A stretch of DNA of 64,000 nt from positions 95,311 to 159,310 of the forward strand of contig CALSPN010000017.1 of assembly GCA_943788245.1 (NCBI GenBank). Direction: 5' to 3'. Positions 55,431 through 62,909 of this stretch are shown here, in pieces. Below the pieces are notes generated by a model. That model saw only the letters and a list, made by a program, of their open reading frames with translations, did not search any database and was not told the DNA's origin. Position 1 is the first letter of the stretch. Every line of letters starts with the position of its first letter. A program made the position numbers and the translations under genes. Source of the DNA: an uncultured Verrucomicrobiae bacterium. Its GTDB lineage: Bacteria > Verrucomicrobiota > Verrucomicrobiia > Limisphaerales > AAA164-E04.

Positions 55431-55913
55431 CTAAAAAGGCAAGTTCAGCACCCCCGATGGAAGCTGAACATGGAAGAGATATCCAAACAATATCTGCACG
55501 CATGTTACAAGCCCTAGAGCCACAGGCATGGCAAAAAACCATCGGCTACCCTGCAACCAGATCATCAAAAAAATGAAGATACTTGAGGCCAGAGAAAAGC
55601 CAAGCCAGGGCATCGCCAACAGATAAAATACAAAGCCAAAAACGAAGAGGAGCAGGGTGCCATGGTTCGATGATCCTCTGGATGATACTATTTGAGTCCT
55701 TTCTGAGTAGAAGCTTTTGAAGAGCAAAATACACCCACCCACCGCCAGGATAGCTCCCAATAAAATGGGAAAAAACTGTGGTCCGGGATCTTGATTCGAA
55801 CCAAACCCTGGCTTCTGAATACCCGTTGCAAGAAACACGGCTGTCAGACCCAGCGCCAACCACACAATGCCAGCGATCCTTTGCATGATCGTTGGGTTAA
55901 AGAGCATTGTCAT
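55431..55913 (-). CDS. TctB-like small membrane subunit of a tripartite tricarboxylate transporter
   Basis: Hydrophobic protein of 160 residues with four helices (IAGIVWLALGLTAVFLATG, QFFPILLGAILAVGGCILLF, TLLLFVFGFVFYLLAMPWLG, FAMPVALGLVTCVQILFGYL). The pattern GPQFFPILLGAIL and a conserved late FGYLFHVQLPSG are typical of TctB. It overlaps the binding-protein gene by ATGA. The large permease subunit TctA should follow but does not; the next gene is on the opposite strand, so the transporter is incomplete here. Confidence 0.8.
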   Translation of the reverse strand: MTMLFNPTIMQRIAGIVWLALGLTAVFLATGIQKPGFGSNQDPGPQFFPILLGAILAVGGCILLFKSFYSERTQIVSSRGSSNHGTLLLFVFGFVFYLLAMPWLGFSLASSIFIFLMIWLQGSRWFFAMPVALGLVTCVQILFGYLFHVQLPSGVLNLPF

Positions 55914-56944
55914 TCCGGACTAGCATAACCTGTTGCCTGAATGACTTTTTGCCACTTGGCATCTTCAACCTTCAGGAATTCACCGAAGGCGGGGCCTTGT
56001 TTAAGCTCAATCCCAAATCTGTTTTTCTTCATAAAAGACTGATAATTATCCGATTGGGTAATCTCCTGAAAAGCCTGATTTAGTTGGGTCACTATTTCCT
56101 GAGGGGTATCCAGTGGAAGCAGTAAACCTCTCCATCCGACCATCTCCCAATCAATGCCCGCTTCCTTGCAGGTTGGATAATCAGGATATTCCGTCAGTCG
56201 TTCGGAGGACATCACCGAAAGAACACGCAGTTCTCCAGCTTCAATTTGTGTGGCCGCCTCAGGAACACTGCAACAGACAGCATCAATATGACCACCCATT
56301 AATTCCAGCAGCGAAGGAGCTGATCCCTCGGTAGGAATCCATAAAACGGCATCAACTGGCAATCCAGCGGCGATTTGAAAGCCGGCGCGTGCAAGATCCC
56401 AGGCACCTCCAGACGCGGTACCCGACATCTGAACCTTTCCTGGGTTTGCTTTGATATGATCTAGAAACTCAGCAAGCGTATTCCAGGGGGCATCCTTACG
56501 AACAATCAAGGCGGCAGCATCTGAATTCACTTGCATCAAAGGAATAAATGCTTTGTGCGATAACTCAGAAATCCCCATCCAATGCATCGTGCTCAATTCA
56601 AAAGTACCCATCGTGATGGTATAGCCATCCGCTTTGGCATTGGACCCAAATGAATGACCGACGGCACCACTTCCTCCCGTTTTGTTTTGAACTACACATG
56701 GGACGCCCATGGAGCTCTTTAGAGCATCTGCTAGATATCTTGAGACTCTATCCGTGCCTCCTCCAGCACCCCAAGGACAAACGATTGTGATCGTTTTACT
56801 GGGAAACGATGCGACGGATGCAGCATTGGATTGATGGTTGTTGTTTTGAGGCCCACACCCTGACAGGAATAAAGCCATCACAGAAAGACCCAAAGCCCAT
56901 TCAAGGCTCATGATCGCCATACATTTTTTGAAAAACACTTTCAT
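55910..56944 (-). CDS. TctC/Bug-family periplasmic binding lipoprotein
   Basis: Extracytoplasmic solute receptor of about 344 residues for tripartite tricarboxylate transporters. The lipobox ALFLSGC anchors it. The body shows the Bug pattern: KTITIVCPWGAGGGTDRVSR, VPCVVQNKTGGSGAVG, ADGYTITMGTFELS, GTASGGAWDLARAGF, and VGWRGLLLPLDTPQEIVTQL. Ligands of the family are mostly carboxylates. The ATG at 56944 fits the lipoprotein signal; other in-frame upstream starts would extend it with no ribosome binding site. Confidence 0.88.
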   Translation of the reverse strand: MKVFFKKCMAIMSLEWALGLSVMALFLSGCGPQNNNHQSNAASVASFPSKTITIVCPWGAGGGTDRVSRYLADALKSSMGVPCVVQNKTGGSGAVGHSFGSNAKADGYTITMGTFELSTMHWMGISELSHKAFIPLMQVNSDAAALIVRKDAPWNTLAEFLDHIKANPGKVQMSGTASGGAWDLARAGFQIAAGLPVDAVLWIPTEGSAPSLLELMGGHIDAVCCSVPEAATQIEAGELRVLSVMSSERLTEYPDYPTCKEAGIDWEMVGWRGLLLPLDTPQEIVTQLNQAFQEITQSDNYQSFMKKNRFGIELKQGPAFGEFLKVEDAKWQKVIQATGYASPE

Positions 56945-57283
56945 GAGAATAGGCAATACGATGGTGTAAAAGAATGCTCGTGACAAGATTTCAATGTATT
57001 CATCCGCATTCAATCTTGATGGAGTCAAGGCCAGATTCAAAAACAAGATCGAAGATTAGCTGAATAATGTTCCATCCTTTAACTTCGCTGAAATGAGGAC
57101 TGTTTGCATTTAAGATTATTGGTAAGGTAAATGATCCAGGTCTATTGCTGTTGTCCTCTCACGTTCTGAGGATGCATGGATTTGGTTCATCAAAGAACCA
57201 AAATCCAAAGTCTTGAGAACTCATAAAAGAGCCCTTTCACTGAATCAAAACGAGCTAGAATCTAGGATTGGTAAGTTGCTCTT
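56945..57283. other. intergenic region without recognised gene
   Basis: 339 bases between two leftward genes. The part next to 56944 must hold the tctC promoter. No conserved fragment, RNA fold or repeat was recognised. Confidence 0.35.
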
Positions 57284-57685
57284 TCAATCAGGCCGAACTT
57301 GATCCCCGGGATTGGCCTCACCTTCGATGAGATCAGCAGCAATCGTTCTTCCGTGAGAGGGTCCGGTGACTTTGACGACGCCTACTTTTTGCTGTTTGCG
57401 GTAGATGAAGAGTCGTCTCTCTATCTGAGGCATGGGGTGAAGCGGAAAATCAAGGATGACAAAACGCAGGACAGTATGAACGGATGCTACCTGACCAATC
57501 GGTGCGTTGATGACTGGAATAATGGTCGGGGTATCGGGTGCTGCCCCGCCTGCATCGTCACCGATATTGCCATCCTTGCCTGTCCAAACGGGATCGTGCT
57601 CCAATCCTGGAGGCACTGACAAACCAGACCGTTGGCATCCGTTGACCAGGATAAGAAGGCACAATGACAAAATCAATGAACGCAT
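57284..57685 (-). CDS. small lipoprotein with C-terminal beta domain
   Basis: Lipoprotein of about 133 residues. The ATG at 57685 starts a short signal (MRSLILSLCLLILVNGC) whose Cys is the lipidation site, preceded by a longer alternative start that would spoil it. After a Pro/Gly/Asp-rich linker the C-terminal 75 residues form a compact beta module (GQVASVHTVLRFVILDFPLH, VGVVKVTGPSHGRTIAADLI) that I have seen in other verrucomicrobial lipoproteins as a conserved unknown (recollection). Function unknown. Confidence 0.65.
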   Translation of the reverse strand: MRSLILSLCLLILVNGCQRSGLSVPPGLEHDPVWTGKDGNIGDDAGGAAPDTPTIIPVINAPIGQVASVHTVLRFVILDFPLHPMPQIERRLFIYRKQQKVGVVKVTGPSHGRTIAADLIEGEANPGDQVRPD

Positions 57686-57812
57686 GGGAGAAATAAAAGA
57701 CTGGCTCACTAAAAAGTCAAGCCGTGGGAAGGAGGTGCATTGATTTGTCCTCGATCAACCTATAAATTACCAAAAACAGCAGGAACGTCTGTGTTGCTTG
57801 CTGGTGACTCTC

Positions 57813-58628
57813 ATGACGAAAAGACCAATCAATGATTCCACGCCCTGTGCCATGACCATAGCAGGCTCTGACAGTGGAGGTGGGGCAGGTATACAAACAG
57901 ATCTCAAGACATTTGCGGGGTTTGAAGTGCATGGTACAAGTGTTGTAACCTGTGTGACCGCTCAGAACCCCCAAGGTGTATTGGACATTCAACCAATTTC
58001 ATCCCGTGTCGTTGAAAAACAATTTGAGGCTTTGCTGGACGGCTTCAAGCCAAAGGCAGTCAAGTCAGGGATGTTATTCGCTTCTTCCATTGTCAAGGCA
58101 GTTGTCAATGGACTTACGATGGAAAAACCCGATTGGTATGTCATGGACCCTGTGATGGTCGCGACGAGTGGTGGGTGTTTATTGAAAAGTTCTTGTATCC
58201 AATTGATCCAGAAGAAACTGATCCCTTTGGCGGATCTGATCACCCCCAACATCGCCGAGGCGGAAGTGCTGCTGGGTGTCTCTATCCGTACAAACTCGCA
58301 GGTGAAAAATGCGGTGAAAAAATTGGTGGATCGATATGAGCGGCCTTTCCTGCTCAAAGGAGGTCACTTACCCAGCAAAGGCTTGGCCGTGGACTATCTG
58401 TATGATGGTAAAACAATGACACTTCTGGAGTCCAAATACATCCATGGAAGAAAAACCCACGGAACAGGTTGTACCTACGCTGCAGCTATCACGGCTCAAT
58501 TAGCTCTGGGCAAATCCCTTGTACCTGCGGTGACCATTGCTAAGAAATTTATTTCAAAGGCAATTTATCATAGCTACAAGACCGGTCATTATGAAGCCCT
58601 GAACGTCTGGAAAGCAGCAAGCGCATGA
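57813..58628 (+). CDS. thiD: hydroxymethylpyrimidine/phosphomethylpyrimidine kinase
   Basis: Kinase of about 271 residues making HMP-PP for thiamine biosynthesis. The ribokinase-fold signatures are AMTIAGSDSGGGAGIQTDLK, VHGTSVVTCVTAQNPQGV, WYVMDPVMVATSGG, ITPNIAEAEVLLG, FLLKGGHL and the anion-hole GRKTHGTGCTYAAAITAQLA. The ATG at 57813 is preferred to a TTG 15 bases earlier. No thiamine riboswitch was recognised upstream. Its stop overlaps the next gene by ATGA, coupling thiamine and sulfur-transfer functions, as thiamine synthesis needs sulfur. Confidence 0.92.
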   Translation: MTKRPINDSTPCAMTIAGSDSGGGAGIQTDLKTFAGFEVHGTSVVTCVTAQNPQGVLDIQPISSRVVEKQFEALLDGFKPKAVKSGMLFASSIVKAVVNGLTMEKPDWYVMDPVMVATSGGCLLKSSCIQLIQKKLIPLADLITPNIAEAEVLLGVSIRTNSQVKNAVKKLVDRYERPFLLKGGHLPSKGLAVDYLYDGKTMTLLESKYIHGRKTHGTGCTYAAAITAQLALGKSLVPAVTIAKKFISKAIYHSYKTGHYEALNVWKAASA

Positions 58629-59776
58629 GCCACATTTATTTAGATTACAATGCAACAACGCCATTGGATGAGGAAGTTTTCCAATCCATGGTTCCTCACA
58701 TGAAGAATTTCTATGGAAATCCTTCCAGTATCCATCAAATTGGTCGTCAAGCAAAAGCGTATTTAGACGATTTCCGCTATGATGTTTCTGAGATGTGGCA
58801 GTGCAAGCCTAGTGAAGTTGTTTTCACCAGCGGAGGCACTGAGAGTAATAATATGGCCGTTTTCGGCACGGCGAGGTTGCGTAAGCACTTGGGCAATCAT
58901 CTCATCTGCAGTTCTATTGAACATCACGCGGTATTGCACTGTTTTGAATATCTAGCCGCGAAGGAAGGCTTCGAGGTCACGTATCTTCCGGTGGACCACG
59001 AGGGCAGGGTAGATCCCGAGTCTGTTCGTGAGGCCATCCGGCCAGATACCCAGTTGGTTTCCGTCATGGCAGCTAATAACGAAATTGGCACCCTCCAACC
59101 CGTCGCTGAAATTGGCGCTCTTTGTCGGAATCAGGGTGTCTTGTTCCATACCGACGCCGTTCAGTGGTTTGGCAAAGAGCCTCTGGAATCCATTCATTCC
59201 TTTCATGCCGATCTGGTTTCCGTCTGTGCCCACAAATTTCATGGTCCAAAAGGCTCTGGCGCTTTATTCATTCGATCTCCCTTGCTGCCTGAAAAAATTC
59301 TTTTCGGGGGTGCTCATGAAAATGAGCGCCGGGCAGGCACGGAAAACCTCGCAGCCGTGGCAGGTCTTGTCACAGCCCTGAGAAAGTTTTCCTTCCCTCC
59401 CGTCTTTCGTAAGCCCACTGTTGATAAAGGGATTTCCATACTCCACAAGAAGCTTGGATCAATCGAAGGGGTGGAAATATTGAGCCCCTCAATTGGATCT
59501 TTGAACAATACGTTGGCATTTACGGTCGAAAGATGCGACAGTATAGGATTGTTGGCAGGACTTGATATGGAGGGAATTTGTGCATCCAGTGGATCAGCCT
59601 GTTCGGTGGGCTCGCTGGAGCCATCGCATGTTGTGATTGCGATGGGCGTGAGTCGCGAAAAAGCCAATGCGCTGGTTCGCCTCTCTTTAGGCAAAGAAAA
59701 TACTCCCCAACAAATAGATCGTGTGGCACAAATGTTGCCAACGATTATTAATCGATGCCAGCCTGTGAATGGATGA
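58625..59776 (+). CDS. cysteine desulfurase (NifS/IscS type)
   Basis: PLP enzyme of 383 residues that takes sulfur from cysteine for iron-sulfur clusters, tRNA thiolation or thiamine. The N-terminus YLDYNATTPLDEEV and NPSSIHQIG are typical. The PLP Lys lies in CAHKFHGPKGSGA (Lys204), RAGTENLAAVAGLV follows, and the catalytic Cys lies in CASSGSACSVGS (Cys326) near the flexible loop. It is coupled to thiD by ATGA. A second, damaged homologue lies beyond dnaN and cysQ. Confidence 0.93.
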   Translation: MSHIYLDYNATTPLDEEVFQSMVPHMKNFYGNPSSIHQIGRQAKAYLDDFRYDVSEMWQCKPSEVVFTSGGTESNNMAVFGTARLRKHLGNHLICSSIEHHAVLHCFEYLAAKEGFEVTYLPVDHEGRVDPESVREAIRPDTQLVSVMAANNEIGTLQPVAEIGALCRNQGVLFHTDAVQWFGKEPLESIHSFHADLVSVCAHKFHGPKGSGALFIRSPLLPEKILFGGAHENERRAGTENLAAVAGLVTALRKFSFPPVFRKPTVDKGISILHKKLGSIEGVEILSPSIGSLNNTLAFTVERCDSIGLLAGLDMEGICASSGSACSVGSLEPSHVVIAMGVSREKANALVRLSLGKENTPQQIDRVAQMLPTIINRCQPVNG

Positions 59777-59926
59777 GCCAACAGCCTGTGAATAACTTTG
59801 TGAATAGCGTGAATAAGTCTGTTAAGTTGTCTTAACCTGCTGGTTATTATTTCTTTGTTAACCCCTCTATTCTGCTCTAAGTCCTTGAGGGGGCCTTGAC
59901 AGCAATAGTTGTTTGCCTTATTCACA
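59764..59926. promoter_or_regulatory. cluster of DnaA-box-like 9-mers upstream of dnaN (candidate oriC or DnaA regulatory region)
   Basis: Within about 160 bases five 9-mers match or nearly match TTATNCACA or its complement: TGTGAATGG (59764), TGTGAATAA (59787), TGTGAATAG (59799), CGTGAATAA (59808) and TTATTCACA (59918). Two of them are exact. A perfect inverted repeat GTTAAG-TTGT-CTTAAC lies at 59821-59836, and the 3' side toward dnaN is AT-rich. dnaA itself is not present. Position before dnaN is classic for an origin, but a DnaA-controlled dnaN promoter is an alternative. Confidence 0.6.
59896..59924 (+). promoter_or_regulatory. probable dnaN promoter overlapped by a DnaA box
   Basis: TTGACA (59896-59901) is a consensus -35 box. 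After 17 bases TATTCA (59919-59924) could serve as -10. The DnaA-box-like TTATTCACA covers this -10, so DnaA binding would block or modulate it. Confidence 0.45.
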
Positions 59927-59982
59927 GGGCTTAATTTTAATACATTTTTCTCTCTTTGAGAATTATTAGATAGCTTGAGCGC

Positions 59983-61101
59983 ATGAAAATCAGCATTGCC
60001 AAAGAAGAACTGATCCGTGGTCTGCAGTCTGTGCAGAACGTGGTGAACCCCCGTACTACCCTTCCAGTCCTCTCAAACGTCCTTCTCGTTGCAGAAGAAG
60101 GCAAGTTGGTCCTTACGGCCACCGATCTTGATGTAACGGTCTCATGCACCGTACAGGCCGACATAGAGGAACCCGGGAAAGTCACGTTACCTGCCAAGAA
60201 GGTTTTTGGCATCGTGCGTGAGTTATCAACTCCAGAGATTGAGCTGGTCGTGGATGAAAAAAATGTATGTAGCTTGCACGCTGGGGCCTCCTTCTTCAAA
60301 ATCGTCGGATTGAGTGCGAATGAGTTTCCACCCATCGCAACGTTTGAAGAGAAGAACAAAATCTCCATTTCCCAGGAATGCCTGCGGGGAATGCTCAAGA
60401 AAACATCATACGCTGTTTCCTCCGAAGAATCGCGATATGTGCTGAACGGGATCTACCTCAATATCAAGGAATTCAAACTGACCATGGTGGCAACGGACGG
60501 GCGACGTCTGGCCTTGGTCGAAGAAGACCTTGAGGAAACGCCAGAAGTACAAGCTAATTTCATTGTGCCTACCAAGGCCATCAATGAGCTGAACCGTCTT
60601 CTGGGTGAAGAGGGAACGGTGGATGTTCAATTTCAGGACAATCAGGCATCCTTCTACCTGCACGGAGAAAGCCAGTTTTCGATCATGCTCATTACCAAGC
60701 TGATCGAAGGATCCTATCCCAATTACAGTCAGGTCATACCACAAAAATGCAAAGAACGTGTTCCTCTGGTAAGAGAAGAATTGCTCCAAGCATTGCGAAG
60801 AGCCGAAATCATGACGAGTGACAAAGCTCATTCTGTGAAATTTGCCTTCACCCAGAACAATTTGCAGATTACCGCCAACACACCCGATGTTGGAGAAGCC
60901 CGTGAAAATATTGCCATTAATTACTCTGGAGAAGATATCACGGTTTCCTTCAACCCGCTCTACATGATGGATCCTCTCAAAGTCCTGGATGACGATGAAG
61001 TTTTCCTTGAAATGTCTGATGAGTTAAGCCCTGGAGTCATCAAGGTTCAAACTCCGTTCATTTACGTGATCATGCCCATGCGCACGAACACGTCTTCTTG
61101 A
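59983..61101 (+). CDS. dnaN: DNA polymerase III beta subunit (sliding clamp)
   Basis: Ring-shaped processivity clamp of 372 residues. The three-domain clamp pattern is clear: MKISIAKEELIRGLQSVQNV, TTLPVLSNVLLVAEEGKLVL, ATDLDVTVSC at the N-terminus, then ESRYVLNGIYLNIKEFKLTM, VATDGRRLALVEE in the middle, and the end SDELSPGVIKVQ, YVIMPMRTNTSS with the usual VIMPMR terminus. It is preceded by DnaA-box-like sites, and dnaA and recF are not adjacent. Confidence 0.97.
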   Translation: MKISIAKEELIRGLQSVQNVVNPRTTLPVLSNVLLVAEEGKLVLTATDLDVTVSCTVQADIEEPGKVTLPAKKVFGIVRELSTPEIELVVDEKNVCSLHAGASFFKIVGLSANEFPPIATFEEKNKISISQECLRGMLKKTSYAVSSEESRYVLNGIYLNIKEFKLTMVATDGRRLALVEEDLEETPEVQANFIVPTKAINELNRLLGEEGTVDVQFQDNQASFYLHGESQFSIMLITKLIEGSYPNYSQVIPQKCKERVPLVREELLQALRRAEIMTSDKAHSVKFAFTQNNLQITANTPDVGEARENIAINYSGEDITVSFNPLYMMDPLKVLDDDEVFLEMSDELSPGVIKVQTPFIYVIMPMRTNTSS

Positions 61102-61148
61102 TGCGTTAGTAAAGAGGCATTGTTCTCGCTTCACTTGCCAATGATCTT

Positions 61149-61961
61149 TTGGTTTTTTTGAAAGATCTCACTTCAGACTCAAAAAAGGATTATCTTTTGA
61201 TCGAAAAGATTCAACGCATCGCTCGAGAAGCTGGAAAGGCTATCCTTTCCTATTACGGCCAGCCTATTCCTGTCGAAAAGAAAGCAGATGATAGTCCTTT
61301 AACCAAGGCCGATCTAGCGGCTCATCATGTGATCGTTGATGGCTTGCAAGCACTCGACGACTCGATACCCGTGCTTTCTGAAGAGGCCAGTGAGGTGTCT
61401 TTCGAAGAACGCGAAAAATGGAATGATTTCTGGGTGGTCGATCCCATGGATGGCACCAAGGAGTTCATCAAACAGACCGGTGAATTCACGGTGAACATCG
61501 CCTTGATACGACATGGAACACCAGTATTGGGCGTTGTTTATGTTCCCGCCAAGGATCTTTATTACTGGGCGGAGCAGGGACAAGGGGCATTCAAACAGCA
61601 GGGTGAGGAAGCAGCCTTTTCCATCAAAGTTCGATCTCCAGATAAAAAGCGGCTAGGCATAGTTGCCAGCCGTGATCATGCGGGCCCCATGGTGCAAGAG
61701 CTTCTTAAAAGGTTTCCTGGTGCTGAAACCCAGAGCATGGGTAGTTCATTGAAGTTTTGCCTCATCGCAGAGGGAAAAGCTGATATTTACCTACGTGATG
61801 TCCCTACAATGGAATGGGACACTGCGGCCGCACAATGTGTGGTTGAACAGGCTGGGGGAGTCGTTCAGGATATCGAAGGAAATAGACTTGGCTACAATAA
61901 ACCCGTCCTGCGCAATCCATCCATTATCACACTGGGTGAAGCATCCTTGACTTGGAGGTAA
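61149..61961 (+). CDS. cysQ: 3'(2'),5'-bisphosphate nucleotidase CysQ
   Basis: Mg-dependent, Li-sensitive phosphatase of the inositol monophosphatase family, about 270 residues, removing the 3' phosphate from PAP formed in sulfate activation. The metal-binding motifs are SEEASEVSFEEREKW, WVVDPMDGTKEFIKQTGEF and DVPTMEWDTAAAQCVVEQAG. VNIALIRHGTPVLGVVYVPA and GSSLKFCLIAEGKADIYLR support CysQ over other inositol phosphatases. No ATG fits; a TTG at 61149, or another TTG a few codons later, must start it. PAP recycling fits the sulfate-related genes of this organism. Confidence 0.88.
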   Translation: MVFLKDLTSDSKKDYLLIEKIQRIAREAGKAILSYYGQPIPVEKKADDSPLTKADLAAHHVIVDGLQALDDSIPVLSEEASEVSFEEREKWNDFWVVDPMDGTKEFIKQTGEFTVNIALIRHGTPVLGVVYVPAKDLYYWAEQGQGAFKQQGEEAAFSIKVRSPDKKRLGIVASRDHAGPMVQELLKRFPGAETQSMGSSLKFCLIAEGKADIYLRDVPTMEWDTAAAQCVVEQAGGVVQDIEGNRLGYNKPVLRNPSIITLGEASLTWR

Positions 61962-62309
61962 TCAATTTTTCAGAAGCTGCAGCGGGTGCCGGCATCCCTC
62001 AGAGTCTGCTCCCAAGACCGAAAGCCCGTAGTTTGATTAGCGTCACTTCGCGGTGACGGAGCAACCCACCTTTAGCTCGATGGGTGGTCTTTCAGTGTCA
62101 GGATAAAACGGACTCCAAATTTGGAATTGCCGACAACCCTACTGCAACAAAAGCCGTACGACGATGATCGAAGAGTCGTTTTTATTGCCGTATTTGTATG
62201 GCATGATCCATGCCAACAGAAGCCAACAGGGCCTCATTTCCCCTTGTGACAAGGCAAGCACGAACTTGTTGGTTGACCTGACCGCGCTCTCCATATCTTC
62301 TATTCTCAC
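61962..62309. other. gap after cysQ with paired stem segments
   Basis: This 348-base gap holds the structured segment described at 61984-62091. The remaining 200 bases before the protease relic contain only a weak 66-codon frame rich in Ser and Leu with no family features, which is not called. Confidence 0.35.
61984..62091 (+). ncRNA. possible structured RNA element with alternative stems
   Basis: Several perfect stems fall within about 110 bases: GGGTG with CATCCC around CCGG, CGTCAC with GTGACG (62041-62058), ACCCACC with GGGTGGT (62064-62088), and AAGACC (62014) with GGTCTT (62086). The last two share bases and so exclude each other, as in attenuators. There is no long U-tract. GGGTGCC and CTCAGAG recall part of the thiamine riboswitch, but its core ACCTGA segment is absent. 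It may only be the cysQ terminator region. Confidence 0.25.
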
Positions 62310-62871
62310 ATGTTTGGTAAAGCCATCATCTTCGAGCTTATATTGCTGCTCTTTGCTTGGCTAGTAGCATGGCTTTTTTCAATCCCCTTGTGGGGTGAGG
62401 ACAAGTGGAATTGGTTAGGTTTTGCACTTGGAATAACTTCCACATTACCGATGCTTTCCATGTTTTTCTGGCTTTTTGCAATCCAAGTGGGAGCCAAATC
62501 GAAAGATCTGCCAAATGATGGATGAGGCTGTATTGCCGCTGTTCAAAGACTTTACGATACTTCAGATAGCACTGCTTTCCATTGCTGCGGGAATCAGTGA
62601 AGAAGTCCTTTTTCGTGCCGTGATCCAAGGAGGCCTTCAATCAGCTTCAGGAATGCCACTCGCCGTAGCAATCTCGGCGCTCCTTTTTGGACTATGTCAT
62701 GCACTCACCAAGTTCTATTTCATGTTCTGGCAACGCTCATGGGCGTCTATCTCAGCCTGGTCTGGATGTCCACAAGCCAGTTACTTAAGCTCCCATGATC
62801 GCGCATGCTCTCTTTATGACTTCATCGTGCTTGTTTGGTATCTTCGTCTAAGGGTCAAACCCAACGATTGA
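62310..62871 (+). pseudogene. CPBP-family (CAAX-like) membrane protease, multiply frameshifted
   Basis: The N-terminal frame encodes two membrane helices (IIFELILLLFAWLVAWLFSI, ITSTLPMLSMFFWLFAI). The next frame carries the protease core AAGISEEVLFRAVIQGGLQS, with the EE-x3-R motif, and GLCHALTKFYF, with the second motif His. Further frames give ATLMGVYLSLVWMSTSQLL, then PMIAHAL, then LYDFIVLVWYLRL. At least three shifts are needed to read one protein of about 185 residues. The set matches CPBP intramembrane proteases closely, so it is either a young pseudogene or a badly sequenced gene. Confidence 0.75.
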
Positions 62872-62909
62872 CGCAAATTATCCTCGCCTTGATGGCAGGT
62901 CCTTCTTTA

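Noticed and set aside
61984..62010. Thiamine (TPP) riboswitch resemblance (GGGTGCC and CTCAGAG)
   Set aside because: The essential later core with ACCTGAT and the GCG-AGGGA end is missing, and the next gene is not a thiamine gene.
62164..62364. Plus-strand frame of 66 codons before the protease relic
   Set aside because: Ser/Leu-rich, no ribosome binding site and overlapping in another frame the protease start, so probably chance.
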